64,000 nt of DNA, taken from positions 1,634,501 to 1,698,500 of the forward strand of contig NZ_CP020700.1 in NCBI RefSeq assembly GCF_003932715.1. Direction: 5' to 3'. The notes under the pieces were generated by a model. That model was not told where the DNA came from. It made no database searches and saw only the letters and a program-made list of their open reading frames with translations. This DNA is from Streptomyces tsukubensis. GTDB lineage: Bacteria > Actinomycetota > Actinomycetes > Streptomycetales > Streptomycetaceae. Positions 1 to 8,122 of this stretch are shown here, piece after piece; positions within the stretch are counted from its first letter, which is position 1; each line of letters opens with the position of its first letter. A program made the translations under genes and the position numbers.

Positions 1-1
1 G

Positions 2-592
2 GGACAGCCGTCCGTCGTTCCCGACGACGGGCTCACCACTCGCCAGCGCCGTAACCGGCCCCTGGTCTTCGTCCACACGGGACCGGGCAAGGGCAAGTCG
101 ACGGCCGCGTTCGGGCTCGCGCTGCGGGCCTGGAACCAGGGCTGGCCGATCGGGGTGTTCCAGTTCGTCAAGTCGGCCAAGTGGAAGGTCGGCGAGGAGC
201 GTGCGCTGACGGTCCTCGGGGCGTCCGGGGAGGGCGGCACGGTCGACTGGCACAAGATGGGCACGGGCTGGTCGTGGGTCCAGCGGGACCGGCAGCTCAG
301 CAACGAGGAAGCGGCCCGTGAGGGCTGGGAGCAGGTCAAGCGGGACCTGGCGCGGGAGACGTACCGGCTGTACGTCCTGGACGAGTTCGCCTATCCGATG
401 CACTGGGGGTGGGTGGATCCCGCGGAGGTGGTCGAGGTGCTGCGGGACCGGCCCGGCAACCAGCATGTGGTGATCACCGGTCGCAACGCCCCCGCGGAAC
501 TGGTCGACTATGCCGATCTGGTCACCGAGATGGGCAAGGTCAAGCACCCGATGGACACGGGTCAGAAGGGGCAGCGGGGCATCGAGTGGTAG
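2..592 (+). CDS. cobO: Cob(I)yrinic acid a,c-diamide adenosyltransferase (5' partial)
   Basis: Transfers the adenosyl group of ATP to the cobalt of cob(I)yrinic acid a,c-diamide in cobalamin synthesis, in the cytoplasm. The frame is open from base 2, so the N-terminus lies outside the window; 196 residues are visible. A P-loop GPGKGKST sits at about visible residues 28-35. The conserved block VLDEFAYPMHWGW and the family C-terminus (TGR..APAELVDYADLVTEM, then KHPMDTGQKGQRGIEW) are intact. The last codons overlap the GTG of cobB, so the two are translationally coupled. Confidence 0.95.
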   Translation, partial: GQPSVVPDDGLTTRQRRNRPLVFVHTGPGKGKSTAAFGLALRAWNQGWPIGVFQFVKSAKWKVGEERALTVLGASGEGGTVDWHKMGTGWSWVQRDRQLSNEEAAREGWEQVKRDLARETYRLYVLDEFAYPMHWGWVDPAEVVEVLRDRPGNQHVVITGRNAPAELVDYADLVTEMGKVKHPMDTGQKGQRGIEW

Positions 593-2100
593 CACGTCTC
601 GTCGTCGCGGCCCCCTCGTCGGGCAGCGGCAAGACCACGGTGGCGACCGGGCTGATGGCCGCGTTCGCCGGGGCCGGGCTCGCGGTCTCGCCGCACAAGG
701 TCGGTCCCGACTACATCGACCCCGGGTACCACGCCCTGGCCACCGGCCGGCCGGGCCGCAACCTCGACGCCTATCTGTGCGGCCCCGAGCTGGTCGAGCC
801 GCTGTTCCGGCATGGCGCGGAGGGCTGCGATCTGGCCGTCGTGGAAGGCGTGATGGGCCTGTACGACGGGGCGTCGGGGCTCGGTGAGCTGGCGTCCACG
901 GCCCAGGTCGCCAAGTTGCTGCGGGCGCCGGTGGTGCTGGTGGTGGACGCGTCCTCGCAGTCCCGGTCGGTGGCGGCGCTGGCGCACGGGTTCATCTCCT
1001 TCGACCCGGAGGTGCGGATCGGCGGGATCATCCTGAACAAGGTCGGCTCCCCGCGCCACGAGGAACTCCTGCGGGATGCGCTGGAGGCGGTGGGGGTGCC
1101 GGTGCTCGGGGCGCTGCCGCGGGGTGCCTCGGTGGCGACGCCGTCGCGGCATCTGGGCCTGGTGCCGACGGCGGAGCGCACCACGGAGGCCGTGGAGGCG
1201 GTGGCGGCCATGGCGGCCCTGGTGCGGGAGCACTGCGATCTGCCCGGGCTGCTGGCGCTGGCGCGTTCGGCCCCGGCGCTGAGCGCTCCGGCGTGGAGTC
1301 CGGTGCCGCAGCAGCGGACCGGGGTGGTTTCCGGGGTGCTCTCCGGAGTGGCTTCGGGGGCGGAGCCGACCGCGCTCCCCCGGGCCCGCGGCCGGGTCTC
1401 GCCCGATCTCACGGGCGCGGTGCCGGGCGGTGCGGGGGCCGCAGGACCCGCCGCGGGCGGCCCGGCGAGGGCGAGCCGCGCGGGGCGGGCAGCGGGGACC
1501 GGACCGGTGGTCGCGGTCGCGGGAGGTGTGGCGTTCACCTTCGGGTACACGGAGCACACGGAGCTGCTGCGGGCGTACGGCGCCGAGGTCGTCACGTTCG
1601 ACCCGGTACGGGACACCGCGCTGCCCGAGGGCACTGCGGGCATCGTCATCGGCGGCGGGTTCCCCGAGGTGTACGCGGAGGCGCTGTCCGCGAACGAGCC
1701 GATGCGCCGGGCGGTCGCGGAGTTCGCCCGCGGCGGGGGGCCGGTCGCCGCCGAATGCGCGGGGCTGCTGTATCTGACGCGGTCCCTCGACGGGCTGCCG
1801 ATGTGCGGTGTGCTCGGCGCCGATGCGCGGATGACGCAGCGGCTGACGCTCGGCTACCGGGAAGCGGTCGCCGTCGGAGACAGTGTGCTGGCCGCCGCGG
1901 GGACCCGGATCCGGGGGCACGAGTTCCACCGGACCGTGGTCGAGCCGGGTACGGGTGCTTCGCCCGCCTGGGGGCTGCTCAGGCCCGAACGGCGGACCGA
2001 GGGGTTCGTGCACCTCGGGGTGCACGCGAGCTACCTCCACACGCACTGGGCAGCCGTGCCGGCCGTCGCCGCCCGGTTTGTGGAGAGGTGCGCCCGGTGA
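586..2100 (+). CDS. cobB: Cobyrinic acid a,c-diamide synthase
   Basis: Glutamine-dependent amidase of cobalamin synthesis (CbiA/CobB family), 504 aa. I chose GTG at 586, which overlaps the cobO stop at 590-592 and gives MVARLVVAAPSSGSGKTT, the expected family start. The P-loop lies at residues 10-18. The C-terminal class I glutamine amidotransferase domain (about 310-500) has its nucleophile in AAECAGLLYL (about Cys391) and a C-terminal HTHW. The two domains are joined by an unusually long Gly/Ala/Pro linker (about residues 243-306), which looks like a lineage-specific expansion. A convergent ZIP transporter follows after 187 bp with no recognisable gene. Confidence 0.93.
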   Translation: MVARLVVAAPSSGSGKTTVATGLMAAFAGAGLAVSPHKVGPDYIDPGYHALATGRPGRNLDAYLCGPELVEPLFRHGAEGCDLAVVEGVMGLYDGASGLGELASTAQVAKLLRAPVVLVVDASSQSRSVAALAHGFISFDPEVRIGGIILNKVGSPRHEELLRDALEAVGVPVLGALPRGASVATPSRHLGLVPTAERTTEAVEAVAAMAALVREHCDLPGLLALARSAPALSAPAWSPVPQQRTGVVSGVLSGVASGAEPTALPRARGRVSPDLTGAVPGGAGAAGPAAGGPARASRAGRAAGTGPVVAVAGGVAFTFGYTEHTELLRAYGAEVVTFDPVRDTALPEGTAGIVIGGGFPEVYAEALSANEPMRRAVAEFARGGGPVAAECAGLLYLTRSLDGLPMCGVLGADARMTQRLTLGYREAVAVGDSVLAAAGTRIRGHEFHRTVVEPGTGASPAWGLLRPERRTEGFVHLGVHASYLHTHWAAVPAVAARFVERCAR

Positions 2101-2287
2101 ACGGGCGGCCCCGGGAGTGCAAGGGATGACCAACCCCTCTGCAGAAACGCTTCTTCAGGTGTCTGCGTCGGTTCGGTCCGGTGCCGGGTGCGGCCGCCGC
2201 CGGGGGTGCTCCGGTGACGTTTGCGCCCCCTGGCAGGGCCCGGGCCGGCGGGCTCCGGGGGTCCACCGCGTACGGGCGGGGGCTGGG

Positions 2288-3070
2288 TCACTCGGCGAGG
2301 CCGACCACCAGCCAGATGAAACCGGCGCCGCCGACCGTGCAGAGCAGGGTGGAGCGCGCGGGGTGGGTGTGGTGTGCCTCCGGCAGGATCTCCGCGGCGG
2401 CGAGATACAGCAGCGCGCCGCCGAAGAAGCCGAGGTAGGAGCCGAGCGCCTCCACCGGGATGGTGAACAGCAGGGTCGACGCGGCTCCGACGACGGGTGC
2501 GCAGGCGTCCGCGAACAGCATCGCGACTGCCTTGGTCCGGGTGTTCCCGTAGGCGCTGGTCAGCGTGTACGTGTTGAAGCCGTCGGCGAAGTCATGGGCG
2601 ATGACCGCGAGCGCGACGGTCAGTCCCATCGCCTCCCCGACCTGGAAGGCGGCGCCGATCGCGATGCCGTCCATCAGGCTGTGCCCGACCATCGCGGCGG
2701 CTGCCGTGAGCCCCACCTGCGGTACCCGTGGCCGGCCGCCCGGTGCCGGGTCCGCTTCGGTTCCGGGGGCGGGGAGCGCGCCTGTGCCGGAGTCGGCCGC
2801 GCCGTGCGCGGCGCTCCGTGCCGCGAGGAGACGTTCCACCAGATGCGCGGTCAGAAAGCCGCCCACGAAGAGCAGCAGCGCCTGCGGTACGCCGAAGACG
2901 GGGGTCCCGGCCGCGGCCAGGGCCTCCGGCAGCAGGTCCAGGCCGACGACCCCGAGCATCAGCCCGCCCGCCAGCCCCAGCACGAGGTGGCGGCGGTCGG
3001 TGACGCGATGGGCCGCCCAGCCTCCGAACAGCGTCATCAGGAACGCGCCGAGCGCGACGAACACCGCCAT
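2288..3070 (-). CDS. ZIP family divalent metal transporter (GufA-like)
   Basis: Integral membrane metal importer of 260 aa with about eight hydrophobic segments. The family metal-site helices are visible as VGHSLMDGIAIG (TM4) and IAHDFADGFN (TM5), followed by LPEAHH near the end. A Pro/Gly/Ala-rich cytoplasmic loop separates TM3 and TM4. It lies inside the cobalamin cluster on the opposite strand, so cobalt or another divalent metal is a possible substrate; that is inference from position, since the family mostly carries zinc, iron or manganese. The ATG at 3070 starts directly in a hydrophobic segment. It diverges from the cobE-like gene across about 120 bp. Confidence 0.88.
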   Translation of the reverse strand: MAVFVALGAFLMTLFGGWAAHRVTDRRHLVLGLAGGLMLGVVGLDLLPEALAAAGTPVFGVPQALLLFVGGFLTAHLVERLLAARSAAHGAADSGTGALPAPGTEADPAPGGRPRVPQVGLTAAAAMVGHSLMDGIAIGAAFQVGEAMGLTVALAVIAHDFADGFNTYTLTSAYGNTRTKAVAMLFADACAPVVGAASTLLFTIPVEALGSYLGFFGGALLYLAAAEILPEAHHTHPARSTLLCTVGGAGFIWLVVGLAE

Positions 3071-3192
3071 GGGCCCTTGCTAGCGGATTGACCCCCGCCG
3101 TATCTCCTTCAGACCCGCCCCATTCACCCGTTTGTCCGAGCCCCGGGGCTGTCGACCATCGACGGGCCGGGCACCCGAGAGGACTTCCCCGT

Positions 3193-3897
3193 ATGTCCGA
3201 CACCGGCCACGGCGGCTCGGTGCCCGCCGGAACACCGGGCGAGGCGCTTCCCCTTCCTTCCCTCAGCCGGCCCCCGGCGGGGGAAGGCCGGGCGGAGGCG
3301 GCCGGGGCCGCGGGGCTGGTCGTCGGGGTCGGTGCCTCCCGCGGTACACCCGCCGGAGAGATCCTCGGACTGGTCCGGGACGCCCTGCGGGACGCCGGGC
3401 TCGCGCCGGAGGACGTCCGGGAGCTGGCCACCGTGGACACGAAGGCCGGGGAGCCTGGCCTGGTGGCCGCGGCCCGGGCCCTGGGCGTACCCCTGGTGAC
3501 CCACCCCGCCGAGCGGCTGGCGAGGATCGCCGTACCGCATCCGTCGGACAAGGCCCTCGCGGCCGCCGGTACGCCGTCGGTCGCGGAGGCCGCGGCGCTC
3601 GTGGACGGCGGTGAACTCCTCGTACCGAAGCGCAAGTCGGCTCCCCGGGGGCGACCGGCCGGGGCAACGTGCGCCGTGGTGCGCCGTGGCCGCCCGGCCG
3701 AGGCCGATCCCGGCCCGGCGCCCCACCGGCCCCCTTCGACGGCGGACGCGCCGGAGGAATCCAGCCGACCGGCCGGACCGGGCAGCGTGGATCCGGCGTC
3801 CGTGGACATGATGACCGTCGTGACGGTCGGCAACACGGCCACCCGCGGGAACGCGGGCCGCGCGGAGACCCCGCACGGCATCCGGTGGCAGTCATGA
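3193..3897 (+). CDS. CobE/CbiG C-terminal domain protein fused to a CobJ-like tail
   Basis: Residues about 35-165 form a complete CbiG C-terminal/CobE domain (LVVGVGASRGTPAGEI, TVDTKAGEPGL, ELLVPKRKSAPRG), which acts in ring contraction of the corrin pathway. After a Pro-rich stretch, residues about 197-234 (GSVDPASVDMMTVVTVGNTA and on to TPHGIRWQ) resemble the extreme C-terminus of CobJ/CbiH, the precorrin-3B C17-methyltransferase. The roughly 240-residue methyltransferase core is absent. The likely origin is an in-frame deletion joining cobE to the end of cobJ. The CobE half may still work. The start is ATG at 3193; the region upstream to 3088 is also open but lacks domain similarity. Confidence 0.75.
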   Translation: MSDTGHGGSVPAGTPGEALPLPSLSRPPAGEGRAEAAGAAGLVVGVGASRGTPAGEILGLVRDALRDAGLAPEDVRELATVDTKAGEPGLVAAARALGVPLVTHPAERLARIAVPHPSDKALAAAGTPSVAEAAALVDGGELLVPKRKSAPRGRPAGATCAVVRRGRPAEADPGPAPHRPPSTADAPEESSRPAGPGSVDPASVDMMTVVTVGNTATRGNAGRAETPHGIRWQS

Positions 3898-4522
3898 CGG
3901 CGGACACCCCACCGCCGCACAGACCCGGCGCCCGCACCACGGGCGCGTACGCCCGCGCTCGAAGCGCCCGGGCGGAGGACGCGTGCCCGCACGGCGTCCG
4001 GGTCTGCCGCGCCGGAGCAGCCCCCGGGGTGACCGGGCTTCCCGTACGTCCCCTGCCGTGCGGGACCGGCTCACACGGCCCGCACGGCCCGTACAGCCCG
4101 TACAGCCCGTACGGAAGCAGCGCACCCGCCCCGCTCGATGCGCCGGTGGATCCGGCGCGCGCGAGGCGCATCCGACCCCTCAGCGGAACGACCGTTGCGG
4201 GTGCCGCACGCCCGGCGCAGTCCCTCCTTCCGCGGTCCGCTGCCGGACGGACCGTGCTCCCCGCGCACTCCCGGCGTCCGCCGACGTGGGGCGCGGCAGG
4301 CCGCGTACCCCCGGGTGCGCGGCGGAGGACGGCTGACCGAAGCACTCAGCGCATGATCGCCCATGGGGCGGGTACTCCCCCGGAACCGCCCGTTCAAGGA
4401 CGAAGTGCCAAGGTGGGTTCCGTTTTTGGGGCCCTCCGTGGGAACGTCGTCTTCCGGCCATACCGCGGCGACCTGCCCGCCGCGCTTCACCCTCCGCCGC
4501 ACCCTCACTCCGGAGCTGCCCC
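3898..4522 (+). other. Gene-poor degraded stretch of the cobalamin cluster
   Basis: No recognisable gene lies here, where cobalamin clusters usually carry further corrin methyltransferases. An open frame from ATG 3894 to 4526 overlaps the preceding stop by 4 bp, but its product (about 210 aa, starting MTADTPPPHRPG) is rich in Pro, Arg and Gly, matches nothing I know and loses GC-rich third positions after about 4150. A short internal tandem repeat encodes HGPHGPYSPYSPYG (about 4075-4116). I read the stretch as decayed or rearranged coding DNA. Confidence 0.5.
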
Positions 4523-4687
4523 ATGAGCCGTGCCCTTCTTCCCAGCGAGCGGGAGCCGCGCTGCGGGCCCCGCACTCGGCCCGGCGGCACGGCCCGCCAC
4601 CGGGGCTGCGCCGTCACCACGGCGCTCACGCCCCCGCCGTACCACCCCCGCACCCTCCGCACCCCCCACATCAAGGAGATCGCGTGA
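4523..4687 (+). CDS. Possible 54-aa ORF coupled to the cbiX remnant
   Basis: ATG at 4523 opens a 54-codon frame ending in TGA at 4685-4687, which overlaps the GTG start of the next frame as GTGA. The product begins MSRALLPSEREPRCGPRT and ends TPHIKEIA. It has no signal peptide, membrane segment or domain I recognise. The only support is the stop-start overlap. It could be a leader peptide or chance. Confidence 0.25.
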   Translation: MSRALLPSEREPRCGPRTRPGGTARHRGCAVTTALTPPPYHPRTLRTPHIKEIA

Positions 4688-5094
4688 CCACCCCGCCCGT
4701 ACTGCTGATAGCCGGCCACGGCACCCGGGACGCCACCGGGGCCGATGGGCCCCCGGGCCCGGCCCGGAGGCCCGGCCGCCGCTGCCCCCGGCCGCTCGCC
4801 GCCGTGGGCTCCTTCGCCCTGTCGTCGCGGTCGGCCGAGGCCCCCGCACGCCCGGCGCGCGGGGCGGGGCCCGGCTCCGGTGGGGGGAGAGGCTCCAGAT
4901 CGGGGGTGCATCCCGGGGGCTCCGGCGGGCCGGGGTCCCGCGGAGGACGCCACGGGGAGCCGGGGCTCCTCGCCGATGGCGGAGAACACAGGGAACGCAG
5001 GGAACGCAGAGAGCGCGAAGAACACGGGCGCCTCGGGGGACACGGCCCGCACGGAGAGCACAGTGACCACGGCAGCCATGCACACGCCCACTGA
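4684..5094 (+). pseudogene. cbiX: Sirohydrochlorin cobaltochelatase remnant (internal deletion)
   Basis: The GTG frame starts MTTPPVLLIAGHGTRD, which is the N-terminal strand and catalytic His motif of CbiX/SirB chelatases. After about 16 residues similarity stops; the next 95 residues are Gly/Arg/Pro-rich low-complexity sequence. The last 19 residues contain seven His (GPHGEHSDHGSHAHAH), like the His-rich tails of some CbiX proteins. The total is 136 aa, too short for a working chelatase. Its 3' end overlaps the start of cobC in another frame. It is probably an internal deletion derivative; the tail could also be chance. Confidence 0.6.
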
Positions 5095-6148
5095 CCCTTT
5101 CGACCTGCGCCACCACGGTGACGCGGAGATGCGGGACGCCGCCGCGGGCCTGACCGACCTCGCGGTGAACGTGCGCACCGGCACTCCGCCCCCGTGGCTG
5201 CGCGAACGCATCACGGATTCCCTGGTGTCCCTGGCCGCCTATCCGGACGGCCGGGCCGCTCGCACCGCCGTCGCCGAACGGCACGGCCTGCCGTCCCGGC
5301 GGGTTCTGCTGACGGCCGGGGCCGCGGAGGCGTTCGTCCTGATCGCCCGGGTCGCCGGGGAGTTGGGCGTACGGCGTCCTCTGGTCGTGCATCCTCAGTT
5401 CACCGAGCCGGAGGCGGCGCTGCGGGACGCCGGGTTCGCGGTGTCCCGGCTGCTGCTGCGCGAAGCGGAGGGCTTCGCACTCGACCCGTCGGCGGTGCCG
5501 GACGACGCCGACCTGGTGGTGATCGGCAATCCGACGAACCCGACGTCCGTGCTGCACCCGGCGTCCGCGATCGCCGCGCTGGCCCGTCCGGGGCGGCTGC
5601 TGGTGGTGGACGAGGCGTTCATGGACGCGGTTCCGGACGAGGCCGAGACTCTCGCGGACCGTACCGACGTCCCCGGGCTGATCGTGCTGCGCAGCCTCAC
5701 CAAGACCTGGGGGCTGGCGGGGCTGCGGGTCGGCTACGTCCTCGCGGAACCGGAGACGGTGGACGCGCTGGAGCGGGCGCAGCCGTTGTGGCCGGTGTCG
5801 ACCCCTGCGCTCGCGGCGGCCGAGGCGTGCATGGACCCCGCGGCGCTGAAGGAGGCCGAACAGGCGGCCCGGCAGATCGCGGTCGAGCGGGCCCATCTGC
5901 TGGCCGGGCTCGCGGAGTTCGAGGAGGTCAGGGTGGTGGCCGCGGCGGAGGCGTCGTTCGTGCTGCTGCATGTGCGCCACGGTGCGGCGGTACGGGAGCG
6001 GCTGCGGCGGCTGGGGTTCGCCACCCGGCGGGGAGATACGTTCCCCGGGCTCGGGCCGGAGTGGATCCGGATCGCCGTCCGGGACCGGGTGACCACGAAC
6101 CGGTTCCTCCAGGCCCTGGACCAGGCACTGGCGATGGTCGGCGCCTGA
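5063..6148 (+). CDS. cobC: Threonine-phosphate decarboxylase / CobC-like aminotransferase
   Basis: PLP enzyme of fold type I (HisC/CobC family), 361 aa, expected to make the (R)-1-amino-2-propanol phosphate linker of cobalamin. The Schiff-base Lys is in LRSLTKTWGLAGLRVGY (about K214), with GNPTNPTS near residue 156 and the C-terminal Arg motif in WIRIAVRD. GTG at 5063 has a GGAGAG ribosome site 4-5 bp upstream; ATG at 5078 and ATG at 4976 are alternatives in the same frame. It is intact, unlike the cbiX remnant just upstream, and marks the edge of conserved cobalamin genes. Confidence 0.85.
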   Translation: MTTAAMHTPTDPFDLRHHGDAEMRDAAAGLTDLAVNVRTGTPPPWLRERITDSLVSLAAYPDGRAARTAVAERHGLPSRRVLLTAGAAEAFVLIARVAGELGVRRPLVVHPQFTEPEAALRDAGFAVSRLLLREAEGFALDPSAVPDDADLVVIGNPTNPTSVLHPASAIAALARPGRLLVVDEAFMDAVPDEAETLADRTDVPGLIVLRSLTKTWGLAGLRVGYVLAEPETVDALERAQPLWPVSTPALAAAEACMDPAALKEAEQAARQIAVERAHLLAGLAEFEEVRVVAAAEASFVLLHVRHGAAVRERLRRLGFATRRGDTFPGLGPEWIRIAVRDRVTTNRFLQALDQALAMVGA

Positions 6149-6298
6149 GCCCGCCGGGCGGGTCCGGGCGGGCGGCCGGTGCCCGCTGCCGGGGTCGCGA
6201 CCGCTCCGCCTCCGGGCCGCGTCGGCCGGGTGCCCGCTGGGTATAGGACGTTCGCCCGGCGGACTCCCTGCCGGACTGTGACCGGAAAGAGAGCCGGC

Positions 6299-6586
6299 GT
6301 GAACCGGAACCGACGACGAGTGGTGGCCTCCGCGGCCCTGGTGTTCCTGGCCGCGGAGGCGGCCGCCGTGCAGTTGTTCCTCCCCGCGCGGCAGAGTGTC
6401 CGGCTGGGAATCTGCGGCGGGCTGACCGGCGCGACCGCGTTATGGCTCTGGGCGATGCTGCGATGTCGTCCGGCGAGCGGTGAATCCTGTACGCCCCGGC
6501 CGCCGCGGGCCCCCGGGGTGCCCGAATGCGAGGGCGGACGCGTCAGCGCCGCCCGCTCCCACGGCCGCGGTTCGCGGCTGCCCTGA
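6299..6586 (+). CDS. Small membrane protein with a TTA codon
   Basis: A 95-aa protein starting at GTG 6299 behind an AAAGAGAG ribosome site. Two hydrophobic segments (about residues 9-26 and 35-53) suggest a two-TM membrane protein, followed by a Pro/Arg/Ser-rich tail. Codon 48 (6440-6442) is TTA, the rare leucine codon read by the bldA tRNA in Streptomyces, so translation may be tied to development. I recognise no family. It is the first gene after cobC and may belong to the accessory block. Confidence 0.6.
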   Translation: MNRNRRRVVASAALVFLAAEAAAVQLFLPARQSVRLGICGGLTGATALWLWAMLRCRPASGESCTPRPPRAPGVPECEGGRVSAARSHGRGSRLP

Positions 6587-6988
6587 CGCGCCGAGCGTAC
6601 GCCCGCGCAGACCGCGCCCTCCGGTCCGGGCCGCACCGCCGTCGGAACCCGGGCCGGGCGGGCGGAATCGGCCGGAGCCCGGCGGTTTCCGGTCGTCGTG
6701 GGGCCAACGGCGCGTATTGCCGCGCCTGCTGGCCATGATCGGCTGGGGCGCGCCGGACCGTGCCCCGCCGGTGGCCGTCGGTGGCCGCCGGTGTTCCGCC
6801 CCGGTCGGTATCTGCCGGGCCGGGAACCGGGCTGCCGCCACCGCGACGCCCGGCCGACCCGCCGCCGGACCACCACGCCGGACCGGGGGACCACCGGAAC
6901 CACCGGACCGCGAGACCGCCGGACCACCACGCCGGACCGCCACAACGCCCGCCCGCCCGACTGCCCGACCGCCCGGAGGAGTGCCCCG
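6587..6988. repeat. 400-bp non-coding stretch with 23-bp direct repeats
   Basis: No gene is visible. Two identical 23-bp copies, beginning CGCCGGACCACCACG, lie at 6863-6885 and 6917-6939, 54 bp apart, inside a wider run of ACCACCGG/CCGGACC motifs. It ends at the strong GGAGGA ribosome site (6975-6980) of the next gene. It could be a regulator array, a leader, or slippage-expanded spacer. Confidence 0.6.
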
Positions 6989-8122
6989 ATGCCCACCGCT
7001 CGCGCACGTGTGAGTTCGGCCGTGATGACCCATCCCGTACGCCGTGCACAGGCCCAGGAGCTGAGCGACCGGCTCGGCCTCGGCGGACTGGCGCTGGACC
7101 CCGATCCCGGCGGTCCCCCCTCCGCCCTGCGTACGGCCCTGGTGGCCTGGGCGCGCACGGCCGAGGGCGCGACGCACCATCTGATGATTCAGGACGACGT
7201 CGCCGCGCCCGACGACTTCGTCGATCTGGTGGCGCACTGCGCGGACCGCTTCCCCGACGACGCCCTGGCGTACTACACCAACTGGCACGCCCGCAACGGC
7301 TCCGCGGCCCGGCTCGCCGCGCTGGCGGGGGCGGGCTGGGTGCGGGCGGCGCCGGAGGAGTTCACTCCGACGCTGGCGATCGTCCTGCCGATCGCGCTCG
7401 CCGACGGATTCCGGCGGTACGCGACGGGCAGCGCGGAGCGCCACGACGACGAGCTGATGGCCGCGTTCCTCCGGGGCCACGGGCGTTCCGCCCTGCTCGC
7501 GGTCCCCACGGTCACCGAGCACACGGGCACCAGCAGCATCAACGGCCATGCCTCGCAGGGGGTACGGCTCGCGGTCTGCCCCTCGGAGTCCGCCGACGCG
7601 CGTCCGCTGCTGCTGGACGGCTGGGTGCTGGAGGAGCTCGACTGGCTGCCGTACATGCGGTACGGGGAGGGCTTCATCCGGCTGCCCGGCCAGGACACCA
7701 CGCCCGATGCGCGGCACCACTTCACCTGGCGGGAGGCGCTGCCGCGGACGGGTCTTTCGGAGGCGGCGGTGCTCGGCACGCTCGGCTCGCGGGCCCCGGC
7801 GGAGGAGAAGCAGGCGCGGCAGGTGGCGGAGGCGTTCGGTCCGTCCTTCGCCGACGAGCTGTGGATCCACTGTCTGCTGCTGGGCGTGCAGGCGCGGGCC
7901 GCCGCCCGGCGGTACGCGCCGGGCGGCGGGGATCCGGCCCGCACCGCGGCGGCCGAGAAGCTGCGAGCCGCCGCCGTGTCCACGGTCGGCCCCGCGGGAC
8001 TGTCGCCGGAGCGGCGCCCGGAGGCCGGCCGGGAGCACACGGCCCTGCTGGCCGAGTACGCCTTCGCCGCCGTCAGCTCCGGGGAGCGGCTTCCGGAGCA
8101 GGCCCTCGCAGATCGAAGGTGA
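6989..8122 (+). CDS. Glycosyltransferase-like protein A (GT-A type, stand-alone)
   Basis: A 377-aa cytoplasmic protein; ATG follows GGAGGA with 8-bp spacing. The N-terminus (SSAVMTHPVRR, DPDPGGPPSALRTA, then HHLMIQDDV with QDD at residues 68-70) looks like a nucleotide-sugar-binding GT-A domain, QDD standing in for the DxD metal site. It aligns residue for residue with the N-terminal part of the protein at 21917-23680, where QDD is also at 68-70, but lacks that protein's SDR-like half. The acceptor is unknown. Its last 50 bp overlap the 3' end of the convergent acetyltransferase gene. Confidence 0.65.
   Translation: MPTARARVSSAVMTHPVRRAQAQELSDRLGLGGLALDPDPGGPPSALRTALVAWARTAEGATHHLMIQDDVAAPDDFVDLVAHCADRFPDDALAYYTNWHARNGSAARLAALAGAGWVRAAPEEFTPTLAIVLPIALADGFRRYATGSAERHDDELMAAFLRGHGRSALLAVPTVTEHTGTSSINGHASQGVRLAVCPSESADARPLLLDGWVLEELDWLPYMRYGEGFIRLPGQDTTPDARHHFTWREALPRTGLSEAAVLGTLGSRAPAEEKQARQVAEAFGPSFADELWIHCLLLGVQARAAARRYAPGGGDPARTAAAEKLRAAAVSTVGPAGLSPERRPEAGREHTALLAEYAFAAVSSGERLPEQALADRR

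Noticed and set aside
4523..4687. Regulatory leader peptide for cbiX
   Set aside because: The 54-codon frame overlaps the cbiX start, but it has no run of regulatory codons and no attenuator-like hairpins; it is listed only as a weak ORF.
1..6300. Possible cobalamin riboswitch in the cobalamin region
   Set aside because: I looked for the B12-box and its conserved flanks upstream of the cobE and ZIP genes and between cobB and the ZIP gene and saw none. The start of the operon is outside the window.
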